Positions 33,108 to 40,994 of a stretch of 64,000 nt of DNA are shown here, piece after piece. The stretch is from Halolamina sp. CBA1230 (GTDB taxonomy: Archaea > Halobacteriota > Halobacteria > Halobacteriales > Haloferacaceae). The DNA is taken from positions 62,001 through 126,000 of the forward strand of contig NZ_CP054589.1 in assembly GCF_002025255.2 (NCBI RefSeq). The letters are read 5' to 3'. The stretch's first letter is position 1. Every line of letters starts with the position of its first letter. The position numbers and the translations under genes are program-made. The notes under the pieces were generated by a model. The model saw only the letters and a program-made list of their open reading frames with translations, ran no database searches and was not told where the DNA came from.

Positions 33108-33454
33108 TACCGTAAAACTGGCCGTATGGACGAGATCTTCCAACAATCTACTAGGCGTACCCTAACTAGGACAAGATAATTCCCCAAATCGCAAGACTGC
33201 GTAGACTTTCGCGGATCACTTGTCTAGTTACAACCCTAGCTTTATTACCTAGTTGCGCTAAAAGCTCTCCAAGTAGAATACACCACTAGTTAGAAGTATT
33301 CGTGAATACATCTAACAATGGAAGTACAGCTATTCTATCCTTCGAATTGAAGCAGTAGACCATACGTCGAGCGCGTATACTCAATGAATCCATTACTACA
33401 ACCTTCTCATCGGGTGGAACCACGGCCTCTAATCAGGTGGTATGGTGGGTATAA
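33108..33454. other. AT-rich presumed duplex-unwinding element of the origin
   Basis: This 350-nt stretch has no gene on either strand and is visibly AT-rich, especially 33160-33370. It lies between the last forward ORB-like repeat (ends 33107) and an inverted copy (33455-33478). An AT-rich element flanked by inverted ORBs next to orc1 is the standard layout of an archaeal origin. The function is inferred from this layout. Confidence 0.65.
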
Positions 33455-33478
33455 TCTCATTCCGAACGAGGGGGGTGT
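33455..33478 (+). repeat. inverted ORB-like repeat closing the origin
   Basis: CTCATTCCGAACGAGGGGGG is the reverse complement form of the other seven repeats with two changed bases. It is the only copy in this orientation and marks the far side of the AT-rich element. Confidence 0.7.
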
Positions 33479-33512
33479 GTGGTCCTCCTCATATCTTGTT
33501 GTAATCGAAGTG

Positions 33513-35660
33513 TCAGAAGGAGGTAGTCTTAGTCGTTGGTGTCTTTGCCAACCTTCGTCGAATATCCGACCGATCCCATCCCAGAGGTGAGATAATACTC
33601 TCGACAGCTCGTACCAGCTGCGTCTCGTAGTACGATGGATCATACTGGTCCGTCTCTTCGTGAGCAAGGGCGACACGCTCTCGTGATGCTTTCTCGTCGT
33701 CGACGACCACGTACTCGACATCTTGTCCGGGATGGACAGCGAGGTCCTGGTCGCGAGCACGCTCAAGTGCCGCCACGTTCTGGGTGTACTGCGTGTACGC
33801 CTCGACGGGCTTGGAAACACGGTTCCGTTCGACAAGTCGGTCAGGATCGACGTCGCCAGCGTGAAGCTCCGAAATCGCCCGTTTCAACCGATTGATAACC
33901 GCATCCGGAGAGTACGTTCGTCCGATAATCTCGAGACAGTCGCGCTGGACGTCTTCGATGAACTCGGGCGTCGACCGTTGTCGGGCTTCGATGCCGCGTA
34001 TCTTGAACTCATCCTCGCCCGCAACCTTCCCGAAATATTTCGTCAACGCGCCGGCGTCGCTCTCGCGCTGGGGCACGAACGCTACCCACTCGTACTCGGC
34101 TTCATATTCGAGACGGATCTCGACGGTGTCAGTAATTTCAGCGGCCAACGACTCCAGTGATTCTCGTTCGCCGTCGGCAACGTCTGGATCTGGCGTCACC
34201 CAGATGGAGTCGACGATGCCGTGGACGACACGCCAGCCGCCAGCTTCCAGTCGCTGCTTCGCCGTCAAAAGGATTTCGCGCGCGAACGCATTGATTGCCT
34301 CGTGGCACTCGATACGCCCGTATTTGGCGTTGTTAAAGCCTTGATATCCAAAGCAGGCGACGAGGATCCACTTCAGCGCCCCCGACCGCCCTTCGAGTTC
34401 TTCGAGACGTTCCTTGTCGGGATCGTCGCGTTCTTGTTCGCGACGGATGGCGGCTTTGATCTCGTCGCGCGCATCGATGATCGGCTGGAGGACGTCGACG
34501 AGGTAGCCCCGGTCGTCACAGATCGAATAGCCGAGTCCGGGGACGTCCTCGCGGTCGCGATGGCACTCGCAGCGAATCACGTCCGGCGAGACGTTGTGCG
34601 TGCAGATGATGTTCGGATAAAGGCTCGAGAAATCGAGTTCGTGGACATCCTCGTGGAGTCCGACTTCGGGTGCGAAAATGAAGCCGCCACGGTCGGCGTC
34701 GTGGAGCCTCCCTATCGATTTGAATTTCTCGTGGCGCCAGGAGTGCCACGGGACGAGGACGCCGCGTTCGTGGGCTTCACAGATCTGGATGGCTGTGAGG
34801 ATGTTGCCGATCGACGCCCAGGCTGCCTCCTGTATCGGCTTGCGCGACCGCGAGACGAGGTCGAGGATGCCGTCGATGTTGGTCTCGCCAAAGAAGAACG
34901 TGTTCGATCGGTCGATGATCGCTCTTCCGGGCACGTTGTAGCGCGCCGGCGAGTGCCCGACGCGGCCGTAGCTCGCGTAGGTCGAGCGGCTCGCGAGCTG
35001 CTGGAAATCGCCCTCTGGGGTCCGGCTCAGCGAGAAATTGTCGGCGCCAGTGCTGGCAGCCATCTCGTACAGGGTCGGGACGATCTCGCTCATTGAGCAG
35101 ACGAGGACGTCCGGATCGTGGTTGTCAAGCGCAGCTTGGACTGTCGTCAGAATGTCTACTGGCGGGCCCGTGACCGTCTCGCCGCCGACGGCAAGTTCGG
35201 TATACGCATCGCCGGTCGTCTCTGTGAGTGGGACGTCGAGTCGCAGCGTCGAGAGATCGCTCGTTGGCGTCGGATCCACATCGTTCTCGAGATAGTACCG
35301 AAACTCCCGCGAGAGATCGACATTGAAGCAGGCGAGATCCCCCACAGGGTACTCGGACAGCTGGCGTGCCTGTCGAGCCAGCGAGGTGATCCGATCGATG
35401 TGGGCAACGTCGACGGCAAGGACGTTCTCGTCGTCGCGACGGAAGCCTGGCCGCCGGGCGACGATATCGGTCGCGACGACGTCCGGGTGCCGGTCGTACA
35501 CGCTGCGGAGTCTCGTGAGGTCGATATCGGCATCTGGTGCGCGGGATGCGACGTAGAAGCGCGGTGAGTAGTCTTCGCGTTCGGTCGCGACGGCGCCGTC
35601 GGGGGTTGCCTCCCACCCTATGACGCGCCCGTCGTCCCGAAAATCGATACTGAACGGCAT
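33513..35660 (-). CDS. PolB2-type family B DNA polymerase
   Basis: The gene encodes 715 residues. Motif A is intact as ELDFSSLYPNII (about 350), and a motif B-like segment reads LKWILVACFGYQGFNNAKYG (about 430). Motif C reads VHGIVDSIWV (about 485), so the first Asp of the usual YxDTDS is replaced and only the second remains. The 3'-5' exonuclease acids are not evident. This pattern and the length fit archaeal PolB2, linked to damage tolerance and possibly partly inactivated, rather than the replicative PolB. It is the last gene of a three-gene operon; its ATG follows the preceding stop by 2 nt. Confidence 0.8.
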   Translation of the reverse strand: MPFSIDFRDDGRVIGWEATPDGAVATEREDYSPRFYVASRAPDADIDLTRLRSVYDRHPDVVATDIVARRPGFRRDDENVLAVDVAHIDRITSLARQARQLSEYPVGDLACFNVDLSREFRYYLENDVDPTPTSDLSTLRLDVPLTETTGDAYTELAVGGETVTGPPVDILTTVQAALDNHDPDVLVCSMSEIVPTLYEMAASTGADNFSLSRTPEGDFQQLASRSTYASYGRVGHSPARYNVPGRAIIDRSNTFFFGETNIDGILDLVSRSRKPIQEAAWASIGNILTAIQICEAHERGVLVPWHSWRHEKFKSIGRLHDADRGGFIFAPEVGLHEDVHELDFSSLYPNIICTHNVSPDVIRCECHRDREDVPGLGYSICDDRGYLVDVLQPIIDARDEIKAAIRREQERDDPDKERLEELEGRSGALKWILVACFGYQGFNNAKYGRIECHEAINAFAREILLTAKQRLEAGGWRVVHGIVDSIWVTPDPDVADGERESLESLAAEITDTVEIRLEYEAEYEWVAFVPQRESDAGALTKYFGKVAGEDEFKIRGIEARQRSTPEFIEDVQRDCLEIIGRTYSPDAVINRLKRAISELHAGDVDPDRLVERNRVSKPVEAYTQYTQNVAALERARDQDLAVHPGQDVEYVVVDDEKASRERVALAHEETDQYDPSYYETQLVRAVESIISPLGWDRSDIRRRLAKTPTTKTTSF

Positions 35661-35662
35661 CG

Positions 35663-35968
35663 TCACGGGTTCGAGTCCGGTGGGGCACTCTCTTGATCAT
35701 CGCGTGCTGCGACCGCGGCTTCGAGCTCCTCGAGGCGTTCCTCGTGGTCGTCGAGGCGGGCCTCCTGTTCGAGATCGATGCTGAGCAGCGCCGGCAGCAA
35801 CGGGTTCTGGTGGTTCAACAGCCCACTCGCGTCGGCGTGCTTGCGGGCGTACTCGAACAGCCGGTCGAAGCGCGGCTGGTCGCGATGCCGCAGTGCCCGG
35901 CGGAACTCCGCCCAGCGCTCTTCGATGGCCCGGAGCGCATCTCGGTAGGTTGGGTTCGTACGCCCCAT
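35663..35968 (-). CDS. small helical protein between RadA-like and PolB2 genes
   Basis: The gene encodes 101 residues, starting MGRTNPTYRDALRAIEERWA. It is helical throughout, with a conserved-looking basic stretch (RRALRHRDQPRFDRLFEYA) and a C-terminal coiled-coil-like helix (LDDHEERLEELEAAVAARDD). It starts 2 nt after the stop of the RadA-like gene and ends next to the PolB2 start, so the three are one transcript. A bridging role between the ATPase-like protein and the polymerase is a reasonable hypothesis. Confidence 0.6.
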   Translation of the reverse strand: MGRTNPTYRDALRAIEERWAEFRRALRHRDQPRFDRLFEYARKHADASGLLNHQNPLLPALLSIDLEQEARLDDHEERLEELEAAVAARDDQESAPPDSNP

Positions 35969-35970
35969 CG

Positions 35971-36915
35971 CTATCGGCCTCCTGTACCACTCGCCGTCCA
36001 CGCATCGAGCAGGGGATCCGCGGTGGCCGCCACCGTCTCACCGTCAGCGGTGACCCCTGTCCCGACACCCTCCGGGGTCTGCGTCGACGGCGTCGGCGTT
36101 GTCGGTTCCACGCCGACTTGCGTGGCGCGTGCCGCGAGCAGCTGCCGCCAGTACGCGAACGTCGTCTGGTAGTACGCGCCGTCGTCGACGGGATAGACGA
36201 GCGTCTCGAAGTCTTTGCCGACGACCCGTGGCCCCATCCGGGTTTGCTCGCACTCCAGGTGGTGGTCGGCGACCGTCGCGACTGGCTCGGTGAATTCGTT
36301 TCGTTCGTTTCGCGTAACGAGCACCGGGATGTCGTACCCCTCGGCGTAGGTCGCCAACCGGGCGAGAGTTCGGGCCTGAAGGGTTTTCGCGTGGGTCTCG
36401 CCGAGGGTATCGTCGGCGCGGTACTGGGCGTCGACGGCCGGCACGACGATGAGGGCAGGTGTGTGGGGCGACGTGTCCTCGTCACGACTCGGTTCCCCTC
36501 GACCGGCCCTCCCGGCGTCAGTGGTGGACATCTGGATCGACTTGTTCACTGCCGTCGGGAGATCACAGACGGCGCCGTAGTGCTGGTAGGCGGTAAATCC
36601 GCGTGCCACGTGGATTCGGTTGAGCAGCCGTTGATTGGGGGCTATCTGAGCGAGTGTGGTCGTCGTCGCGTGTCCGTTTGCGTCGACCCAAAAGGCGGGC
36701 CCGTCGTGTAGGAGGAGGTGGTCGAGCACGAGCGACTGTAGAATCGGGACGCCGCGGCCTCCCTCGACGTCGAGCAGCGTGATGCCGTCGTCGAGCTGTG
36801 GCAGCAGCATCTTGTTCGTAGCCGGGTCGGCCTGGTCAGCGAGGGACTGATTGCGGTCAGCGCCCCGAGTTGGCTGGTCCACCGCCAATCGGTTCGACGT
36901 TGAATGTTCTCCCAT
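35971..36915 (-). CDS. RadA/RecA-like protein without a Walker lysine
   Basis: The gene encodes 314 residues. The region GITLLDVEGGRGVPILQSLV aligns in position with a RecA-type Walker A but has no lysine. The following strand (PAFWVDANGHATTTTLAQIA) and helix (RVHVARGFTAYQH-like: IHVARGFTAYQHYGAV) follow the RadA/RadB fold. ALIVVPAVDAQYR stands at the Walker B place. A polar C-terminal tail follows. ATP hydrolysis is doubtful. Its operon with PolB2 recalls the bacterial ImuA-ImuB-DnaE2 mutasome, where ImuA is an inactive RecA relative. Confidence 0.6.
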   Translation of the reverse strand: MGEHSTSNRLAVDQPTRGADRNQSLADQADPATNKMLLPQLDDGITLLDVEGGRGVPILQSLVLDHLLLHDGPAFWVDANGHATTTTLAQIAPNQRLLNRIHVARGFTAYQHYGAVCDLPTAVNKSIQMSTTDAGRAGRGEPSRDEDTSPHTPALIVVPAVDAQYRADDTLGETHAKTLQARTLARLATYAEGYDIPVLVTRNERNEFTEPVATVADHHLECEQTRMGPRVVGKDFETLVYPVDDGAYYQTTFAYWRQLLAARATQVGVEPTTPTPSTQTPEGVGTGVTADGETVAATADPLLDAWTASGTGGR

Positions 36916-37259
36916 ACCCGACTAGAGGTCTACGTTCCCGATAAGCCGCGGCGTGGTGCTTCCGCGTTTCAAGGAAACCATGGGCCACGGGATGACCTAT
37001 GCGCACTGCCTGGGTTTCCGCGAATATTGGACTGCTTCCGGGAACGTTTCCAGAATCACGCTCAACCTGGGATAGCTATTTAACCAACAAAATGATTTAT
37101 CGTGGGATTTGTTGGTTAACAGTAGTTGCTAGCGCGGTTTCTTTATTCAGAACAGCGCTGAAACTGAGGCGGCTGAATCGGTAAGTGAGGTTGCGAAAAT
37201 ACCAACGCCACCGCCGAGTTCAATATCTCGTGATACAAAGTATTGTCAGATAATGGAAT
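36916..37259. promoter_or_regulatory. intergenic region with TTAACCAACA inverted repeat, copy 4
   Basis: The 344-nt region separates divergent genes. TTAACCAACA (37080-37089) and TGTTGGTTAA (37110-37119) have a 20-nt spacer and lie roughly midway. The promoter of the RadA-like/PolB2 operon must lie at its left end, so the repeat could serve either side. Nothing else is recognised. Confidence 0.65.
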
Positions 37260-38075
37260 ATGAGTGACTGGAGTGACCGTCTGGACGCTGGGACGAAGCT
37301 CTTGCACCAACAGGCAGTTCGAATTTCGCTGCCAGACGTGCAAGCAGAACGCTCCCTCCACAAGAATATGGAGAGAATTGCAGCCGCTGGCGAGCGAAAA
37401 AGCAAGTTACTCGACGACCCAGATGTCCCGTTAACGGAGGTATACGAGGACGAACTGGCCGATATGAGACAGAGCTTCAAGCATCGATTACAACAGATTG
37501 CTGGCGAAGACTACTACGACGTCGCAACCGCGTACCTCGACGGTGAGCGCGACGACTGGATCGGCGCACTCGCAGCGTACTATCTGGAGTGCTACTATCG
37601 GCTCCAGGAACGCTACACGGTCGACGAACAGATCTTCTGCTTGGTGATTCTTCGATATCCAGACTGTTTCACGGTGAATCTCAGCTTTCTCACCGGCGAC
37701 ATCAGCTCTGATGCAGTCCGGTACGAGTCCGCCAAACACGTGGAGGCAGATTTCGACGATCACCACCGAGAACAGTACTACGCAGACTGCCAGTACTCCC
37801 AGCACAAGGCTTCAGAATACCTTCGTGAGCGCGTCACCTGTATTCGAGACGCGTTCCCGGACCCGGAAACCACTCCGCGTGAGCAACGCCAATATGGCGG
37901 ATTCGTACACATTACTGGGCGGGATGGTACAACCTTCGCAGAGGTTCTGGATTCACTCACTCCAAATCCAGACCGGTTCGATGACGAGACCTCGTCTCCG
38001 GGCCTCGTTGCAGAAGGACCAGAGACTAGCCGAGCGAAGGAGAACTATGTTCCGAACCATGACGTCGCACTCTAG
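37260..38075 (+). CDS. unknown soluble protein
   Basis: The 271-residue acidic protein is predicted mostly helical in its first two thirds (MSDWSDRLDAGTKLLHQQAV; DWIGALAAYYLECYYRLQER), with several His/Tyr-rich stretches (FDDHHREQYYADCQYSQHKA). The last 60 residues are polar. It has no membrane segment and no known signature. It follows TTAACCAACA copy 4 by 140 nt. The function is unknown. Confidence 0.55.
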   Translation: MSDWSDRLDAGTKLLHQQAVRISLPDVQAERSLHKNMERIAAAGERKSKLLDDPDVPLTEVYEDELADMRQSFKHRLQQIAGEDYYDVATAYLDGERDDWIGALAAYYLECYYRLQERYTVDEQIFCLVILRYPDCFTVNLSFLTGDISSDAVRYESAKHVEADFDDHHREQYYADCQYSQHKASEYLRERVTCIRDAFPDPETTPREQRQYGGFVHITGRDGTTFAEVLDSLTPNPDRFDDETSSPGLVAEGPETSRAKENYVPNHDVAL

Positions 38076-38181
38076 TATCCGACTTCGTCACGTGTAGCAG
38101 TCAGTCGTTCGGCTGTACTGACCGCGCGTTTCACCTTATCCACTGAATAAAGAAACCGTATTGGAAACTACTGTTAATATT

Positions 38182-38868
38182 TCACAGCCGATTTCGCTGC
38201 TCAGACAGGAACGAAGCCAGGTCGTCCACAGCGTCTGCTGGCAGTTCCTCTTGCCGAAAGACACCCTTGAATGAGTCTTCGAACCCATCCTCTTCGAGTC
38301 GATTCAGGACCATCTCGATCTGTCTATCGAGCTTCTCTGGGTCGCCACGGTGGACGTGTCGCTCGATGCGGTCGAAATCCGCACGCAAGCTAATCACGAC
38401 GAGGTCACGGGTATCGGCCTTTCGCCCGCTGTGGAGTTTCATCGCGAACAGCAGGGCCGGTTCCGGGATTCGCCCGTTGAGGCCTTCGGCGACGTCGAGT
38501 GCTTCGATCGTACTGTGTTCATGGAGATAGCGGTATGACCACTCTGCGTCTGTCTGTCGACATCCCATCGCATCCACAAGTGCCTCGAACTTGACGGCGT
38601 TCGCTCCGACCTCCTTTGTGTACTGAATCATTCGCCCGTCGTACTCGTTCGAGACGTCCTGCTCGAACTGTTTCTCGTATCCGAGGTCACGAAGGAGGAT
38701 ATCGTAGTCGTCGAGTGCAGTGTCCGGAATCACGGTGTCGATATCCGTCGTGAACCGTGTTTGGAACGCGGACACTGCCCAACCGCCAACGAGAACATAT
38801 GGTAGTTCGGCATCCTGGACCGCGCGATGCGTGTCAATCAGCTCAGATTGTCGCTCGGGAAGACTCAT
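38182..38868 (-). CDS. MNT-fold nucleotidyltransferase, second putative toxin
   Basis: The gene encodes 228 residues. The signature LVGGWAVSAFQTRFTTDIDT (about 25-45) gives the GG...D-x-D active site. The C-terminal half is helical (RKADTRDLVVISLRADFDRI) and ends in SEQRNRL. It resembles AbiEii/MenA-type proteins in outline. It begins 4 nt after the stop of the HTH gene, so the pair is an operon. A longer start at 38892 would overlap that gene by 20 nt. Confidence 0.7.
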   Translation of the reverse strand: MSLPERQSELIDTHRAVQDAELPYVLVGGWAVSAFQTRFTTDIDTVIPDTALDDYDILLRDLGYEKQFEQDVSNEYDGRMIQYTKEVGANAVKFEALVDAMGCRQTDAEWSYRYLHEHSTIEALDVAEGLNGRIPEPALLFAMKLHSGRKADTRDLVVISLRADFDRIERHVHRGDPEKLDRQIEMVLNRLEEDGFEDSFKGVFRQEELPADAVDDLASFLSEQRNRL

Positions 38869-38872
38869 TCCA

Positions 38873-39559
38873 TCATCTCTGTTCGTTCGCACTCATCGTA
38901 CTGTGATGTGATGCATCGATGTCCCTGTCGTACTCGTTGGCGATGATCTCCAAGGCGGGCTCGTACGCTGGCCGATTCTCCATCATCTGGCTGACGGTCT
39001 CGTCCAACGGGATGACGGGGTTGCCGTCGACCCACTCGGCGTCGATATCGCCGGTCTTGGGGAACAACACGTAGTGAACGTTCCCGTCGATGTCGCTGGC
39101 GTTCGGGCGCTCGTTGATTGTCGTGTCGACGCCAAACTGCTGGAAGAACGCAATCCACCGTTCGACGTCACGGTCATGCACGTCGATGAACACCGGATAG
39201 TCGTCGTGGCTCCGCGCAATCTGGAAGCCGCCGTGTGTCCAGACGTATGCCGCGTCAATTTCTGTGTACGCGAACTCCATTCCGGCGAAGTGTGGAATGA
39301 CGTACGCATCTTTCTGAGAGACGGTATCGCGGCTGTACAACGCAGCCATCATCTCGGCGTACTGCTGGCGCATCTCGTGATCAACGATCTGAATTCCATT
39401 ATCGGTATTAGCGATAACTTCTGCGTCATCTAACCGCTCAATCCAGTCGTACACCCATGAGTACGAGACGTCGATCTTGCTCGCGATACGGTTGATAGAA
39501 TCGCCACGCTGGACTGCTAACACAATTTTCGCAGCGGTGGCGTCCATTAACTCGTTCAT
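38873..39559 (-). CDS. HTH antitoxin of the second NTase pair
   Basis: The gene encodes 228 residues. The N-terminal HTH reads AAKIVLAVQRGDSINRIASK and IDVSYSWVYDWIERLDDAEV. The rest is an alpha/beta domain with AYVIPHFAGMEFAYTEIDAA, YVWTHGGFQIARSHDDYPVF and a C-terminal NPVIPLDETVSQMMENRPAY. It is clearly homologous to the orphan at 61.5-62.2 kb. By operon logic it represses its own promoter and neutralises the nucleotidyltransferase downstream. Confidence 0.7.
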   Translation of the reverse strand: MNELMDATAAKIVLAVQRGDSINRIASKIDVSYSWVYDWIERLDDAEVIANTDNGIQIVDHEMRQQYAEMMAALYSRDTVSQKDAYVIPHFAGMEFAYTEIDAAYVWTHGGFQIARSHDDYPVFIDVHDRDVERWIAFFQQFGVDTTINERPNASDIDGNVHYVLFPKTGDIDAEWVDGNPVIPLDETVSQMMENRPAYEPALEIIANEYDRDIDASHHSTMSANEQR

Positions 39560-39602
39560 TATTGAAATCGCCTCCTGATCGCGCTGTCGCTTTCCGCTTC
39601 TA

Positions 39603-39622
39603 GATATCTCTATCGAGATACC
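39603..39622. promoter_or_regulatory. palindrome upstream of the HTH/NTase operon
   Basis: TATCTC (39605-39610) and GAGATA (39615-39620) flank TATC, with partial extension outward. It lies about 50 nt upstream of the start at 39559 and is a candidate binding site for the HTH protein. Confidence 0.45.
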
Positions 39623-39684
39623 AATACATAGAACTTCCGCCTAAATCGGCTACCTGCGGGACGTGCGTACGCGACCCTTCCCGA

Positions 39685-40713
39685 TTACTGCATCGGCGAT
39701 GCAGCTGCCGAGTCAACGAGCGAGTACTCTCGGTCTCGACTTGTTCCCTCCGCCTCGACGAGGTTGTATTGCTCCATTTTCGAGAGGTACGTCCGGACGG
39801 TCCGTTTCGTCCGGGGATCATCGACCTCCTCTGTGTAGCGGTCGTGAATCTCGCTTGGTCCGAGCGGACCGTGCTCACGAACGATGTCGTAGACAGCCCG
39901 CTGATGGGGCGTGAGCGAATCGAGACTTCGCTGTTTAATCTGAGCACGGGCGTCGTCAGCCGAGTCGCGGAGGATGTCGTCAGTAATCTGTTCTTGATTT
40001 TCGCGGTCGGCCGTGCTGGCTGCCGTCCGGAGGATGCCGATTGCGAGACGGGCGTCGCCGGCGGCCGCGTCGGCGATTCGGTAAAGCTGGTCGTCGGTGA
40101 TGACGTCCTCGTCAAGGCCCCACTTTGCCCGAGCACGCAGAATGTCGTACAGCTGCTCGTCGTGGTACTTGTCCATCCGGACGTGTTCGCTGGAGCGCAG
40201 CCGGCTCACGAGGCGGTCGTCGACGCGGCTGAACAGCTCCTCTTCCTTGTTCGCGATGCAGATGATCGCGAACTGCGGGAGGCTGTGGAGGTCGTAAATG
40301 ACGCTGGGGTCCTCCAGCTGGTCGACCTCGTCGAGAATGACGACGGTCCGCGGGCCGTCATGCTGCTGGAGGCGGTCGACGAGTTCGTCATGCGGCGTCG
40401 ACTGCCGGTGGATGTCGATGGTCGCGCCGAGGTCGTCGAGGATCTGGTAGAGCGTGCGGAACCGCGTGTAGTTGCGCCAGCAGTTGACGTAGGTAGTCTC
40501 GACATCGAGGACCTCTTCCCGGAGTCGTTCGGTGACGAACTTCGAGATGCAGGTCTTGCCGGCGCCGCTGGGTCCAGTGACGATGGCCGTGTCGGCGGGT
40601 TCACCGTTCGTGATGGGCTCGAGAACGCTAGAGAGGTGGTTGACTTCGGCGTCGCGATGCTCAACTTCCCGAGGAACGAACCCGGCACGGAGAACACGAG
40701 CATCGCGGATCAT
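39685..40713 (-). CDS. orc1: second Orc1/Cdc6 initiator-like protein
   Basis: The gene encodes 342 residues. Walker A is GPSGAGKTCISKFV (about 48) and Walker B is TVVILDEVDQLEDP (about 125), followed by sensor-1 region FAIICIANKEE. The winged helix is near the C-terminus (AVYDIVREHGPLGPSEIHDR, TVRTYLSKMEQYNLVEAEGT). It is shorter than the first initiator and lacks its acidic tail. Its start faces an intergenic region with a different repeat, so it may serve another origin or act as a regulator. Confidence 0.85.
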   Translation of the reverse strand: MIRDARVLRAGFVPREVEHRDAEVNHLSSVLEPITNGEPADTAIVTGPSGAGKTCISKFVTERLREEVLDVETTYVNCWRNYTRFRTLYQILDDLGATIDIHRQSTPHDELVDRLQQHDGPRTVVILDEVDQLEDPSVIYDLHSLPQFAIICIANKEEELFSRVDDRLVSRLRSSEHVRMDKYHDEQLYDILRARAKWGLDEDVITDDQLYRIADAAAGDARLAIGILRTAASTADRENQEQITDDILRDSADDARAQIKQRSLDSLTPHQRAVYDIVREHGPLGPSEIHDRYTEEVDDPRTKRTVRTYLSKMEQYNLVEAEGTSRDREYSLVDSAAASPMQ

Positions 40714-40765
40714 CTGTCTCTATCAGACTGATTTCGGGTCAGGTTACAAAAGCCTGACCGGGTTA

Positions 40766-40867
40766 TTTCCGGAAACTTCTCTGAAAGTCCCATCTTGAGT
40801 ATCCAAAACCTACGCTGTATCCCGATTTGTGTTTGCGGAAAGTCGAGGTTTCCGGAAACTTCCGGGG
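40766..40867. repeat. two ORB-like repeats of the second orc1
   Basis: TTTCCGGAAACTTC occurs at 40766-40779 and again at 40849-40862, the latter followed by CCGGGG. TTTCCGGAAA is a perfect palindrome and the second copy has a short G-string, as in ORBs. They lie 50-155 nt upstream of the second orc1 start and differ from the first origin's repeats. Confidence 0.5.
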
Positions 40868-40994
40868 AACTCATCTCCCACTACTGGTTTGACACTATGT
40901 AGGTGATTTCCCTTCGATCCCCGAACGACAGGAAGCCGAAGAAATGGTCATTATGATCGAGTGACAACGAAGTTCAATACACACATCGACTCCG

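Noticed and set aside
31173-33478. Repeated ~20-bp sequences as a CRISPR array
   Set aside because: Spacing is irregular, one copy is inverted, copies lie on both sides of orc1 and no cas gene is present; origin boxes fit better.
35118-35567. 149-residue open frame on the + strand within the polymerase gene
   Set aside because: It is the antisense shadow of PolB2; the polymerase frame carries the catalytic motifs.
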